Source: Celeribacter baekdonensis B30 (GTDB lineage: Bacteria; Pseudomonadota; Alphaproteobacteria; Rhodobacterales; Rhodobacteraceae). Taken from it: a stretch of DNA of 64,000 nucleotides. The notes beneath the pieces are model-generated. The model had not been told where the DNA came from. It made no database searches and saw only the letters and a list, made by a program, of their open reading frames with translations. Within the stretch, counting starts at the first letter, position 1; every line of letters begins with the position of its first letter. The position numbers were made by a program, and so were the translations under genes. Positions 57,027 to 64,000 of this stretch are shown here, piece after piece. Location of the stretch: assembly GCF_000299875.1 (NCBI RefSeq), contig NZ_AMRK01000009.1, forward strand, positions 62,001-126,000. Reading direction: 5' to 3'.

Positions 57027-57530
57027 ATGTTTTTCAAAACCACCCTTCTCGCGGGCGCAGCCGCCCTGTCTTTCGCGCTTCCGGCCATGGCCGACATCAC
57101 CATTGAGGACGCCTATGCGCGCTCCTCCGGTATGACGGCCAAATCCGGTGCGGCGTTTTTTGTCATCCACAACACGGGTGACACCGATGATCGTTTGATC
57201 GCGGCGACCTCTGACATCGCCAAGCTCACCGAGTTGCATACTCACAAAGCCATGGCTGATGGCGTGATGAAAATGATGCGCGTGGACGAGGGCTTTGCGG
57301 TTCCGGCGCAAGGCACCCATGCTTTGGCGCGGGGCGGCGATCACGTCATGATGATGGGGCTGCTCAAACCGATGGGGCAGGGCGATGTGGTCACAGTGAC
57401 CCTGACCTTTGAACAAGCGGGCGACATCACCGTTGAAATCCCCGTCGATCTGGAGCGCCAAGACGCCCCAGCCGCCATGACCATGCCGATGGATGGCACC
57501 GGGATGCAGAACGGTAAAATGGGCAATTGA
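57027..57530 (+). CDS. Copper chaperone PCu(A)C
   Basis: 167 residues with a signal peptide (about 1-22). The copper-binding H(M)X10MX21HXM pattern is visible as LHTHKAMADGVMKMM and GGDHVMMMGL. It would deliver copper to cytochrome oxidase in the periplasm. A Met-rich tail (MTMPMDGTGMQNGKMG) adds possible copper ligands. It follows the small exported protein in a likely two-gene operon. Confidence 0.93.
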   Translation: MFFKTTLLAGAAALSFALPAMADITIEDAYARSSGMTAKSGAAFFVIHNTGDTDDRLIAATSDIAKLTELHTHKAMADGVMKMMRVDEGFAVPAQGTHALARGGDHVMMMGLLKPMGQGDVVTVTLTFEQAGDITVEIPVDLERQDAPAAMTMPMDGTGMQNGKMGN

Positions 57531-57538
57531 TCGCCTCT

Positions 57539-57566
57539 CAGAGCCTCCGTTTCGGTGGGGGCTCTG
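57539..57566 (+). terminator. Hairpin after the copper chaperone gene
   Basis: A 10-pair stem CAGAGCCTCC / GGGGGCTCTG with an 8-base loop starts 9 bases after the stop; a T-tract is absent. Confidence 0.5.
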
Positions 57567-57598
57567 ATCCCTCTTGATCCGTTTTCAAAAGAGGTTAA

Positions 57599-58216
57599 AT
57601 GGCGGGTATGGACGCGGCAAATTTTGGGCCGCGCCTTCCCCCTTTTGAAAGTGAACCCCGGATCATGCTGAGCGCTTATGCGGTCCCGGAGGCCTTCTCG
57701 CCTGCCGAATGTGATGCGATCATTGCCCTGTCTCATGAAAAAGACCTCGCGGATGCGGGGTTGGTCGGAAATCGCTCTGACCACAACCTGCGCCGTGCTG
57801 AACTCGCCTGGCTGGATGACCGCGATGGTGGTGGCTGGGTGATGGATCGGATCATGGCGCTTGTGGCGGAGGCCAACCGGGCGCATTTCGATTTTGCCCT
57901 CACTGAGTTTGGCGAAAGCCCGCAGGTCGCCCGTTATGGGGCCGAGCGCGAGGGGCATTTCGTCTGGCATTCCGATATTGGCGAAGGTCCACTTGCCTCC
58001 CGGCGCAAACTGACGCTTGTGGTGCAATTGTCTGAGGCGGCGGACTATCTGGGCGGCGTGCTTGAGCTGCAAGCCGATGCCAACCTACGCCCCTCAGATC
58101 GCGCGCGAGGTTCGGCCGTGTTGTTTCCGTCCTTCGTGCTGCATCGGGTCACTCCGGTCACACAAGGCGAACGCTATTCCCTCACCACATGGGTGCATGG
58201 CCCGGCGTTCCGGTAG
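57599..58216 (+). CDS. 2-oxoglutarate/Fe(II)-dependent oxygenase
   Basis: 205 residues. The iron site HxD is WHSDIG (about residue 123-125) and the distal His is in LHRVTPV, with Arg in GERYSLTTW binding 2-oxoglutarate. This fits the PKHD/prolyl-hydroxylase group. The substrate is unknown. It converges on cobB with about 220 bases between, filled by the structured element at 58236-58335. Confidence 0.88.
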   Translation: MAGMDAANFGPRLPPFESEPRIMLSAYAVPEAFSPAECDAIIALSHEKDLADAGLVGNRSDHNLRRAELAWLDDRDGGGWVMDRIMALVAEANRAHFDFALTEFGESPQVARYGAEREGHFVWHSDIGEGPLASRRKLTLVVQLSEAADYLGGVLELQADANLRPSDRARGSAVLFPSFVLHRVTPVTQGERYSLTTWVHGPAFR

Positions 58217-58235
58217 GGTGGCTTTGAGTATTTCT

Positions 58236-58335
58236 CCAAGAAGAAACAAAGGGGCGCGCGCCGGTCGCCGATCCTCCGCTCTGTGACGGACCTTCGGAAG
58301 GGGGTGTCCCACGGACCGGCGCGTCTTCTTCTTGG
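58236..58335. ncRNA. Structured element between converging genes
   Basis: Outer arms CCAAGAAGAA (58236-58245) and TTCTTCTTGG (58326-58335) plus inner arms CGCGCCGGTC (58257-58266) and GACCGGCGCG (58314-58323) can form a 20-pair interrupted stem around a 47-base apex containing CCTT-CGG-AAGG. Next to it, GAGTATTT at 58226-58233 recurs on the minus strand as GAGTATTTTT at about 58430-58439, at the end of the opposing gene. It may be a repeat element or a shared transcript-end signal; no coding potential is seen. Confidence 0.4.
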
Positions 58336-58437
58336 GCGGTCATCGGCGCTCCCGCCTGTACCGCAACACAATCCTACTGGGCTGAAAGTTAATATGCGGT
58401 TATCATAGATGTGCCCGTTTCTTTTTGGCAAAAATAC

Positions 58438-59136
58438 TCAAATTTCTTTGCCACTTAACACTCGTGATACCCAATCGGGCACCACCTGTGTCGCGGGACC
58501 CTCGATCACCGCATCAAACATTGCGCCGGAGGCTTCGAGGTTCAGTTCCAACGTTTTGAGTCCCAATTGCCGTGCCATTTGCGAAAATCCCGCCGCCGGG
58601 TAGACCATGCCCGAGGTGCCGATGGAGACGAACAGATCGCTGTTTTCCAAGGCGTTCTGGATCGCGTCCATGTGATAGGGAATTTCGCCAAACCACACGA
58701 TGTCGGGGCGGGTGTGGGACATGCCGCAGGACGGGCAGGGATCAGAGACGCGCATCTCCATCGGGGCCGCCCAACGATGGTCGCAGGCGCTACAGAGGGC
58801 GCCCATGACCGAGCCATGCATATGGATCACCTCGCGCGCTCCGCTGCGTTCCAACAGGTCATCGACATTTTGCGTCACCAAAGTAACCGGGCCGTCATAA
58901 TCGGCCTGCAACTTTGCTAGCGCCTCGTGGGCTGCGTTCGGCATTGCGGCTGCGGCCTGTGCCCGGCGCATATTGTAAAACCGTTGCACCAACTCTGGGT
59001 CGCGCTCAAAGGCCTCAGGTGTGGCCACGTCTTCCACCCGATGATCTTCCCACAACCCGTCCGCCGCACGAAAGGTCCGCAATCCGCTTTCTGCCGACAG
59101 ACCTGCGCCTGAGAGTATAAAAATTCCACCCGCCAT
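58438..59136 (-). CDS. cobB: Sir2-family NAD-dependent deacylase
   Basis: A 232-residue cytoplasmic enzyme that removes acyl groups from lysine using NAD. The NAD motif GAGLSAESGLRTFR (about 9-22), TQNVDDLLERSG, the catalytic His in IHMHGS, and the zinc-site CSACDHRW...CPSCG are present. The ATG at 59136 has a strong AAGGAGAGG site. It converges on the 2OG oxygenase gene and is divergent from the LMW phosphatase gene. Confidence 0.94.
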   Translation of the reverse strand: MAGGIFILSGAGLSAESGLRTFRAADGLWEDHRVEDVATPEAFERDPELVQRFYNMRRAQAAAAMPNAAHEALAKLQADYDGPVTLVTQNVDDLLERSGAREVIHMHGSVMGALCSACDHRWAAPMEMRVSDPCPSCGMSHTRPDIVWFGEIPYHMDAIQNALENSDLFVSIGTSGMVYPAAGFSQMARQLGLKTLELNLEASGAMFDAVIEGPATQVVPDWVSRVLSGKEI

Positions 59137-59215
59137 TCGACGCCTCTCCTTTTTCCAAACCCTGCCTTGCTCCGCCCGGCCTGACAAGGGTAGCCTGAAC
59201 GCACAGGAGGTCCAC

Positions 59216-59668
59216 ATGCAGAAAATCGTCTTTGTCTGTCTCGGTAATATCTGCCGTTCTCCCACCGCCGAGGCGGTCGTGGCCACCAAGGCGCGCGCGA
59301 GGTCTCAGGCGATTCTGGTCGATAGCGCCGGAACCGGTGATTGGCATGTCGGTGAGCCGCCCTACGGTCCGATGCAAACCGCCGCTGCCCGGCGCGGCTA
59401 TGACCTTTCAGGCTTGCGCGCGCGTCAAGTCTCCGCCGGGGATTTCGAGGCCTTCGATGTGATTGTGGTGATGGATGAGGCCAACCAGCGCGCTGTCGAG
59501 ACGCTCCGCCCCCAAGGCAACACAACGCCCGTGCGCCTGATGATGTCCTATGTGCCCGACATCGGCGTTACCGCCGTGCCGGACCCCTATTACACCCGCA
59601 ATTTTGACGAGGCTTTGGACCTGATCGAAGTTGCCGCCGAAGGGCTACTTGCCGTTCTCGATCCGTAG
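59216..59668 (+). CDS. Low-molecular-weight protein-tyrosine phosphatase
   Basis: 150 residues. The P-loop CLGNICRS (residues 8-15, catalytic C8 and R14) and the general-acid Asp in VPDPYYT (about residue 123) define the family. It is cytoplasmic. It has an AGGAGGT ribosome-binding site. Its 3' end overlaps the converging DUF4336 gene by 24 bases. The substrate is unknown; no tyrosine kinase is near. Confidence 0.94.
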   Translation: MQKIVFVCLGNICRSPTAEAVVATKARARSQAILVDSAGTGDWHVGEPPYGPMQTAAARRGYDLSGLRARQVSAGDFEAFDVIVVMDEANQRAVETLRPQGNTTPVRLMMSYVPDIGVTAVPDPYYTRNFDEALDLIEVAAEGLLAVLDP

Positions 59669-60388
59669 CCAGCGAAAGGCGCGTTTCAACTCCGCCGTGC
59701 CGTTGTGATCATACCAACGCCCGTGGCTTAGGATCACCTTTTCGGGCGCCCATCCGATCACTTCGCGGATCGCTTTGCGCGCTTTGGCCTTGGATTTGAA
59801 TGTGCCGCGCATATCAGCCGGGGCCTTGCCATCCGGGTCCAAAATCCCCGCCAGACGCATCAAAATAGCCTTAAATCGCCCGACCTTTTCGGCCTCGAAA
59901 TTCTCGATCAAATCGGTGAGGATCAGGGTCTTGGATGGGATGTGATAAAACACCACCTCGTGCAAGAACCGATGCCCTTTCACAAGTCTTTGGCGCAGGA
60001 CATCTTCGGTGCCTTCGGGTACGTCATCGCCCATAACATCATGTTTCGGAAAGGGAATGTTGTATTTCGCTGCGCGCTCTTTGACGCCGGGCGCGGCCAG
60101 AACCTGCGCTTGCGGAAAGCGTTCGTGCCACAGATGCACTGAAACATAATGGATCGGATTGGGCGCGATCAACCAGCCGATCGGCCCCAAATCCGCCAGT
60201 TCATTCAACAGGCCTTCATCAAGTGTAATCGGCGAATGCACCCAAAGCCGCCCGTTGATGCGCACCACCGTCATGCGAGTCGGAAACCCGATGCCATAAA
60301 ACGGCACAGGCGGCCCGTCCGCGATCCATATCTCGGGGCCGACAGGTTTGAGTGTGTTCAGCGGTTCGTAAAGCTTCTGTTCAGCCAC
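59645..60388 (-). CDS. DUF4336 domain protein (metallo-hydrolase-like fold)
   Basis: About 247 residues from a GTG at 60388 (VAEQKLYEPLN). Strands and His positions loosely resemble a metallo-beta-lactamase fold: WVHSPITL, APNPIHYVSVHLW, LILTDLIENFE and LSHGRWYDHNG. DUF4336 is common and uncharacterised. An ATG further upstream at 60469 would lie inside the neighbouring gene, so the GTG is preferred although no clear ribosome-binding site precedes it. Confidence 0.8.
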   Translation of the reverse strand: MAEQKLYEPLNTLKPVGPEIWIADGPPVPFYGIGFPTRMTVVRINGRLWVHSPITLDEGLLNELADLGPIGWLIAPNPIHYVSVHLWHERFPQAQVLAAPGVKERAAKYNIPFPKHDVMGDDVPEGTEDVLRQRLVKGHRFLHEVVFYHIPSKTLILTDLIENFEAEKVGRFKAILMRLAGILDPDGKAPADMRGTFKSKAKARKAIREVIGWAPEKVILSHGRWYDHNGTAELKRAFRWLRIENGK

Positions 60389-60710
60389 AGTATTGTTCTG
60401 CCGCCGCGCCAAAGGCTTTGTAGCGCTGCCAGAAACTTTCGTGCGAACTGTTGTCCGACTGGCGTACATCCTGCGCCTTTTGCGGGTTCTTAAAGAACTT
60501 CGCGGCTTGGCGCTGATCCCCGTTTGTCAGGGTCATATCGGCTACCTGTTGAATACAGCCGCAAAGATTGCGGTTGTTCGCGGCCCGATCCGACGACATG
60601 CACGCCCGCTCAATCGCACCCGCTTGCGCCGGGATCGGAGCAAAGGTTGCACTGCTGATCGTGGCAAAAGTTGCGACTGCGATTGCGGTTTTCTTGACGG
60701 TTTTTTTCAT
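60381..60710 (-). CDS. Small secreted Cys-containing protein
   Basis: 109 residues with a signal peptide (MKKTVKKTAIAVATFATISS, cleaved near AQAGA). The mature part has four or five Cys (ACMSS, LCGC, YCG) and a conserved-looking FWQRYKAFGAAAEQYCG end. I recognise similar Rhodobacteraceae proteins, sometimes mislabelled arginine transporter, of unknown role. Its end overlaps the DUF4336 start by 8 bases, suggesting coupling. Confidence 0.75.
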   Translation of the reverse strand: MKKTVKKTAIAVATFATISSATFAPIPAQAGAIERACMSSDRAANNRNLCGCIQQVADMTLTNGDQRQAAKFFKNPQKAQDVRQSDNSSHESFWQRYKAFGAAAEQYCG

Positions 60711-60950
60711 AGTCCTGCCTCTCAATCCAAACCACGAGGCCCCGTCTTTTTGCGCTTTCATGGCACTGCCACACGCCCGCAGGGTCCGCCGTCTTGGTGA
60801 ATAATGACATAAGACTATCCTGAGTCTGTCGTTTTGCGCAATTGCAGAGTTTGTCGCGTGGGAGAAGGGAGGCGGAGGGTTGCTGAGGGGGAGTAGCATC
60901 TTGTCATGCTGCTGGATATGATCAGGACTGAGATTGAGAGGATATTTTAG

Positions 60951-62297
60951 ATGCGGATGAATTGGGAAAATCTTTTGGAGATGTCATTGCTCCATGATGA
61001 AGTGCGCGAGATCAATCCGAACCGCCCCAATTACGCTCAGGATTACGACCGACTTGTGTTTTCCTTGCCGTTTCGGCGGCTTGCGAACAAGACGCAGGTG
61101 CATCCGCTCTATGCACATGATCACATTCATCATCGGCTGATTCACAGTATAGAAACAAGCAGTGTTGGCCGTTCGCTTGGCATCGAAGTCGGGCATTGGC
61201 TTGAGACACAGGGCGAGATCGCAGAAGGGCAGAGACATGTTCTGTCTGGTGTGGTTCAGGCTGCGTGCATTGCCCATGACATTGGAAACCCTCCTTTCGG
61301 TCACTCTGGCGAAGACGCGATGGGGGCTTGGTTCGCTGCGCGGTTTGCCGAGGGGCATTCATTTTTCGATGCGGTCCAAGTCGCGGATCGGACAGAATTT
61401 GAGAAATTTGAGGGCAACGCACAGGGCTTTCGTTTGATTTCCAGATTGGAAATGTATCGAAACGAGGGCGGTATGCGATTGAGTCATGCTGTGCTTGGAG
61501 CCTTCACAAAATATCCCGCACTGGCTGAGGTCAGCGAGAAGGCGAAGGCGCGTGACAAGGAGAAAACCTACAAAGGCTTGACGAAGTTCGGTCTGTTTCG
61601 GTCTGAATATGACCTTTTTGAACGTGTTGCAGAGCGGTGTGGTTTGCTCGTAGAGCAAGGCGATGAGGGTCGGTGGTGGCGACGTCACCCGGCTGTGTTC
61701 CTTGTCGAAGCCGCCGATGATATTTGCTATAATATTCTGGACCTTGAAGATGCCTATGTGACGGGCGATCTGTCTGAAATGCGGGTCAAAGAGTTGCTTG
61801 GCGCACTTTTTGCGGGCGACAATCAGGACCTGTCTGGCAAGGACGTCACCTATTACCGAGCCCGCGCGATTGGGGCCGCGATTCATGCCTGTGTCGCGGC
61901 GTTTAAGCAAAACTACGAAGCGATCATGACGGGGCATTTTTCGGCCTCTTTGATCTCGAAATCTGATGTGTCCGCTCAATTCGCAAAAATCGAAGCCACT
62001 GCGCACAGTCAAATTTTCACGGCACCGCGCAAAACCAAACTCGAAGTGACGGGGCGCAATATTTTGCATGCTGTGCTGACGGGGTTGCTACCCATTTATG
62101 AAGAGCTGGGTGCGCAGAATTGGGATGTCTTGGCGCTTTCGGCCTATCATCGTCAACTGGCTGCAGCTGCCGATATCGACCTGCGCGATGTGGTGGATGA
62201 ATACACTGCGCTCCACAGCCTGACTGATTTCGTATCCGGGATGACGGATCGGTATGCTGTTCGGGTCCATGCGATGATTGCCGGGCAAATGGGGTAA
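60951..62297 (+). CDS. dgt: dGTP triphosphohydrolase (HD domain)
   Basis: 448 residues. The HD metal site is split as HRLIHSIETS (about 64-73) and CIAHDIGNPPFGHSGE (about 104-119), with a later HxxAD-like region EAADDICYNILDLED. The N-terminus LPFRRLANKTQVHPL is typical of Dgt enzymes, which release triphosphate from dGTP. The gene is AT-richer than its neighbours, which suggests transfer. Some dGTPases act against phages by draining dGTP; whether this one does is not known. Confidence 0.92.
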   Translation: MRMNWENLLEMSLLHDEVREINPNRPNYAQDYDRLVFSLPFRRLANKTQVHPLYAHDHIHHRLIHSIETSSVGRSLGIEVGHWLETQGEIAEGQRHVLSGVVQAACIAHDIGNPPFGHSGEDAMGAWFAARFAEGHSFFDAVQVADRTEFEKFEGNAQGFRLISRLEMYRNEGGMRLSHAVLGAFTKYPALAEVSEKAKARDKEKTYKGLTKFGLFRSEYDLFERVAERCGLLVEQGDEGRWWRRHPAVFLVEAADDICYNILDLEDAYVTGDLSEMRVKELLGALFAGDNQDLSGKDVTYYRARAIGAAIHACVAAFKQNYEAIMTGHFSASLISKSDVSAQFAKIEATAHSQIFTAPRKTKLEVTGRNILHAVLTGLLPIYEELGAQNWDVLALSAYHRQLAAAADIDLRDVVDEYTALHSLTDFVSGMTDRYAVRVHAMIAGQMG

Positions 62298-62378
62298 GGC
62301 AGAAGGCCGTTCCCTATTGCCATTCCCCCCATTTCCCCCCATAGAAACAGGCTAATTCTCAACCTGCGCAGGCCTTCC

Positions 62379-64000
62379 ATGACCGAGCTGAAAAACATCC
62401 GTAACTTCTCCATCGTCGCTCATATCGACCACGGGAAATCGACCCTTGCTGACCGGCTGATCCAGTCCACCCACACGGTGGCGGACCGGGATATGAAGGC
62501 GCAGATGTTGGACAGTATGGACATCGAACGCGAGCGCGGGATCACGATCAAGGCCAACTCGGTGCGTATCGAATACACCGCCAAAGACGGTGAGCTGTAT
62601 ATCCTCAACCTGATCGACACCCCCGGTCACGTCGATTTCGCCTACGAAGTGTCGCGCTCGATGCAGGCCGTTGAGGGGTCTTTGTTGGTCGTGGACGCCA
62701 CTCAGGGCGTTGAGGCGCAAACCTTGGCCAACGTGTATCAAGCCATTGATGCGGATCACGAAATCGTCCCGGTGTTGAATAAAATCGACCTGCCGGCCGC
62801 CGAGCCGGAACGCGTCTGTGAGCAGATCGAGGATGTGATCGGCATTGACGCCTCTGAGGCGATTGAGATTTCCGCCAAGACCGGCATCGGCATCCCCGAC
62901 GTTTTGGAAGCCATCGTCACCCGTCTGCCCGCGCCCAAAGGCACTCGCGATGCGCCGCTCAAAGCGATGCTGGTCGACAGTTGGTATGACAGCTACCTCG
63001 GCGTTGTCGTTCTGATCCGCGTCATCGACGGCGTGATCAAAAAGGGCGACAAGATCAAGATGATGAAAACCGGTGCCGCATATGGCGTCGACAAGCTCTC
63101 GGTGCTCAAACCGCAGATGGTCGATATCGCCGAACTGGGGCCGGGTGAGATCGGTATTTTCACCGCCTCGATCAAACAGGTCCGCGACACCAAGGTCGGC
63201 GACACCATTACGCATGAGAAAAAGCCCTGTGCCACAGCACTTCCGGGCTTTAAACCCTCGATCCCTGTGGTGTTCTGTGGCCTTTTCCCGGTCGATGCCA
63301 ACGACTTTGACGATCTGCGCAATGCCATTGAGAAACTGCAACTCAACGATGCCTCCTTCTCGTCTGAAATGGAAACATCCGCCGCTTTGGGCTTTGGTTT
63401 TCGCTGCGGCTTCTTGGGGCTTTTGCACCTCGAAGTGATCCGCGACCGGCTTGAGCGCGAATATGACATCAACCTGATCACCACCGCGCCTTCGGTGATC
63501 TACAAACTCCACATGCGCGATGGCTCGATCCAAGAGCTGCACAACCCCGCCGACATGCCCGATCTGACCTTCCTCGATCACATCGAAGAGCCGCGCATCA
63601 AGGCGACGATCATGGTGCCGGACGAGTATCTGGGTGATGTGTTGAAACTCTGCCAAGACCGCCGGGGCATCCAGATGGACCTGACCTATGCGGGCTCGCG
63701 CGCCATGGTCGTCTATGACCTGCCGCTCAACGAGGTGGTGTTTGATTTCTACGATCGCCTGAAATCCATCACCAAAGGCTATGCGTCCTTCGACTATCAA
63801 ATGATGGGCTACCGCGAGGATAACCTTGTCAAAATGTCGATCCTTGTGAACGACGAACCGGTGGATGCGCTGTCCACAATGGTCCACCGCGACCGCGCCG
63901 ATGCCCGTGGCCGCGCGATGTGTGAAAAACTCAAAGACCTGATCCCGCGCCACATGTTCAAAATCCCGATCCAAGCGGCCATCGGCGGCAAAGTCATCGC
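62379..64000 (+). CDS. lepA: Elongation factor 4 (LepA), 3' end outside window
   Basis: The frame begins at ATG 62379 ([17 protein letters not shown]) and stays open to the window edge, giving 540 of roughly 600 residues. GTPase motifs G1 [10 protein letters not shown]3 DTPGH and G4 NKID are clear. Domain III and the LepA-specific C-terminal region begin to appear before the edge ([13 protein letters not shown]). LepA back-translocates ribosomes. It is not preceded by lepB here; the C-terminus cannot be judged. Confidence 0.96.
   Translation, partial: MTELKNIRNFSIVAHIDHGKSTLADRLIQSTHTVADRDMKAQMLDSMDIERERGITIKANSVRIEYTAKDGELYILNLIDTPGHVDFAYEVSRSMQAVEGSLLVVDATQGVEAQTLANVYQAIDADHEIVPVLNKIDLPAAEPERVCEQIEDVIGIDASEAIEISAKTGIGIPDVLEAIVTRLPAPKGTRDAPLKAMLVDSWYDSYLGVVVLIRVIDGVIKKGDKIKMMKTGAAYGVDKLSVLKPQMVDIAELGPGEIGIFTASIKQVRDTKVGDTITHEKKPCATALPGFKPSIPVVFCGLFPVDANDFDDLRNAIEKLQLNDASFSSEMETSAALGFGFRCGFLGLLHLEVIRDRLEREYDINLITTAPSVIYKLHMRDGSIQELHNPADMPDLTFLDHIEEPRIKATIMVPDEYLGDVLKLCQDRRGIQMDLTYAGSRAMVVYDLPLNEVVFDFYDRLKSITKGYASFDYQMMGYREDNLVKMSILVNDEPVDALSTMVHRDRADARGRAMCEKLKDLIPRHMFKIPIQAAIGGKVI

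Noticed and set aside
62352-63974. Long minus-strand frame opposite the end of the window
   Set aside because: It is antisense to lepA, whose GTPase motifs are unambiguous on the plus strand.

Overview
The window looks like a chromosomal stretch from an alphaproteobacterium of the order Rhodobacterales, probably the Roseobacter group. Pointers are a GcrA cell-cycle regulator, a fused ATP sulfurylase/APS kinase, the pgeF-midA-lgt operon, mce followed by a DUF1467 gene, MeaB, paired DUF6455 proteins, a small basic 48-residue protein and an FnrL-type site. GC is moderately high, with a few AT-richer patches. I see no rRNA, tRNA, CRISPR array, intact insertion sequence or prophage. Genus cannot be fixed from sequence reading alone.

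Layout. 0-10 kb: end of a cytochrome b561 gene, sat/cysC, trxB divergent from an Lrp regulator, a degenerate Hint-domain protein, a 48-residue protein, pgeF-midA-lgt, ubiK, a DnaA-box-like cluster, a YbjN protein, then proC-csaA. 11-21 kb: tdk, a hairpin-rich intergenic region, a putative DNA-binding protein, a DEAD-box helicase, carB, a GT87-type membrane protein and aspS. 21-28.8 kb: response regulator, mce-DUF1467, EI24 protein, nitroreductase, DUF167, M48 lipoprotein, Qnr-like pentapeptide protein, two DUF6455 proteins behind an FNR-type box, DUF4405 membrane protein, IMPACT-family protein and rhodanese. 28.8-39 kb: AT-rich DUF5677 gene, rimO, FadL-type porin, a cytochrome b561-YceI fusion beside a free YceI, an ABC-2 exporter, gcrA, a second ABC-2 permease and a trypsin-like protease. 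39-53 kb: argD-argF, phosphate transporter, Nudix, gnd, trkH, nirBD with a hairpin-rich leader, and hrpB. 53-64 kb: DUF3108 protein, meaB, rpmB, a CXXCH secreted protein, a copper-chaperone pair, 2OG oxygenase, sirtuin, LMW phosphatase, DUF4336 protein, small secreted protein, dGTPase, and lepA running off the end.

Most genes are housekeeping: sulfate activation, arginine/pyrimidine and proline synthesis, assimilatory nitrite reduction, methylmalonyl-CoA metabolism, envelope maintenance and translation. Functional links inside the window are carB with argF (both handle carbamoyl phosphate), mce with meaB, and nirB with nirD. The most interesting signals are non-coding: a cluster of four DnaA-box-like sequences at 8909-8983, a structured element at 11688-11864, the nirB leader, and a 100-base structured element at 58236-58335. 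Among proteins, the Qnr-like protein, the Hint protein that lacks its expected catalytic residues, and the b561-YceI fusion stand out.
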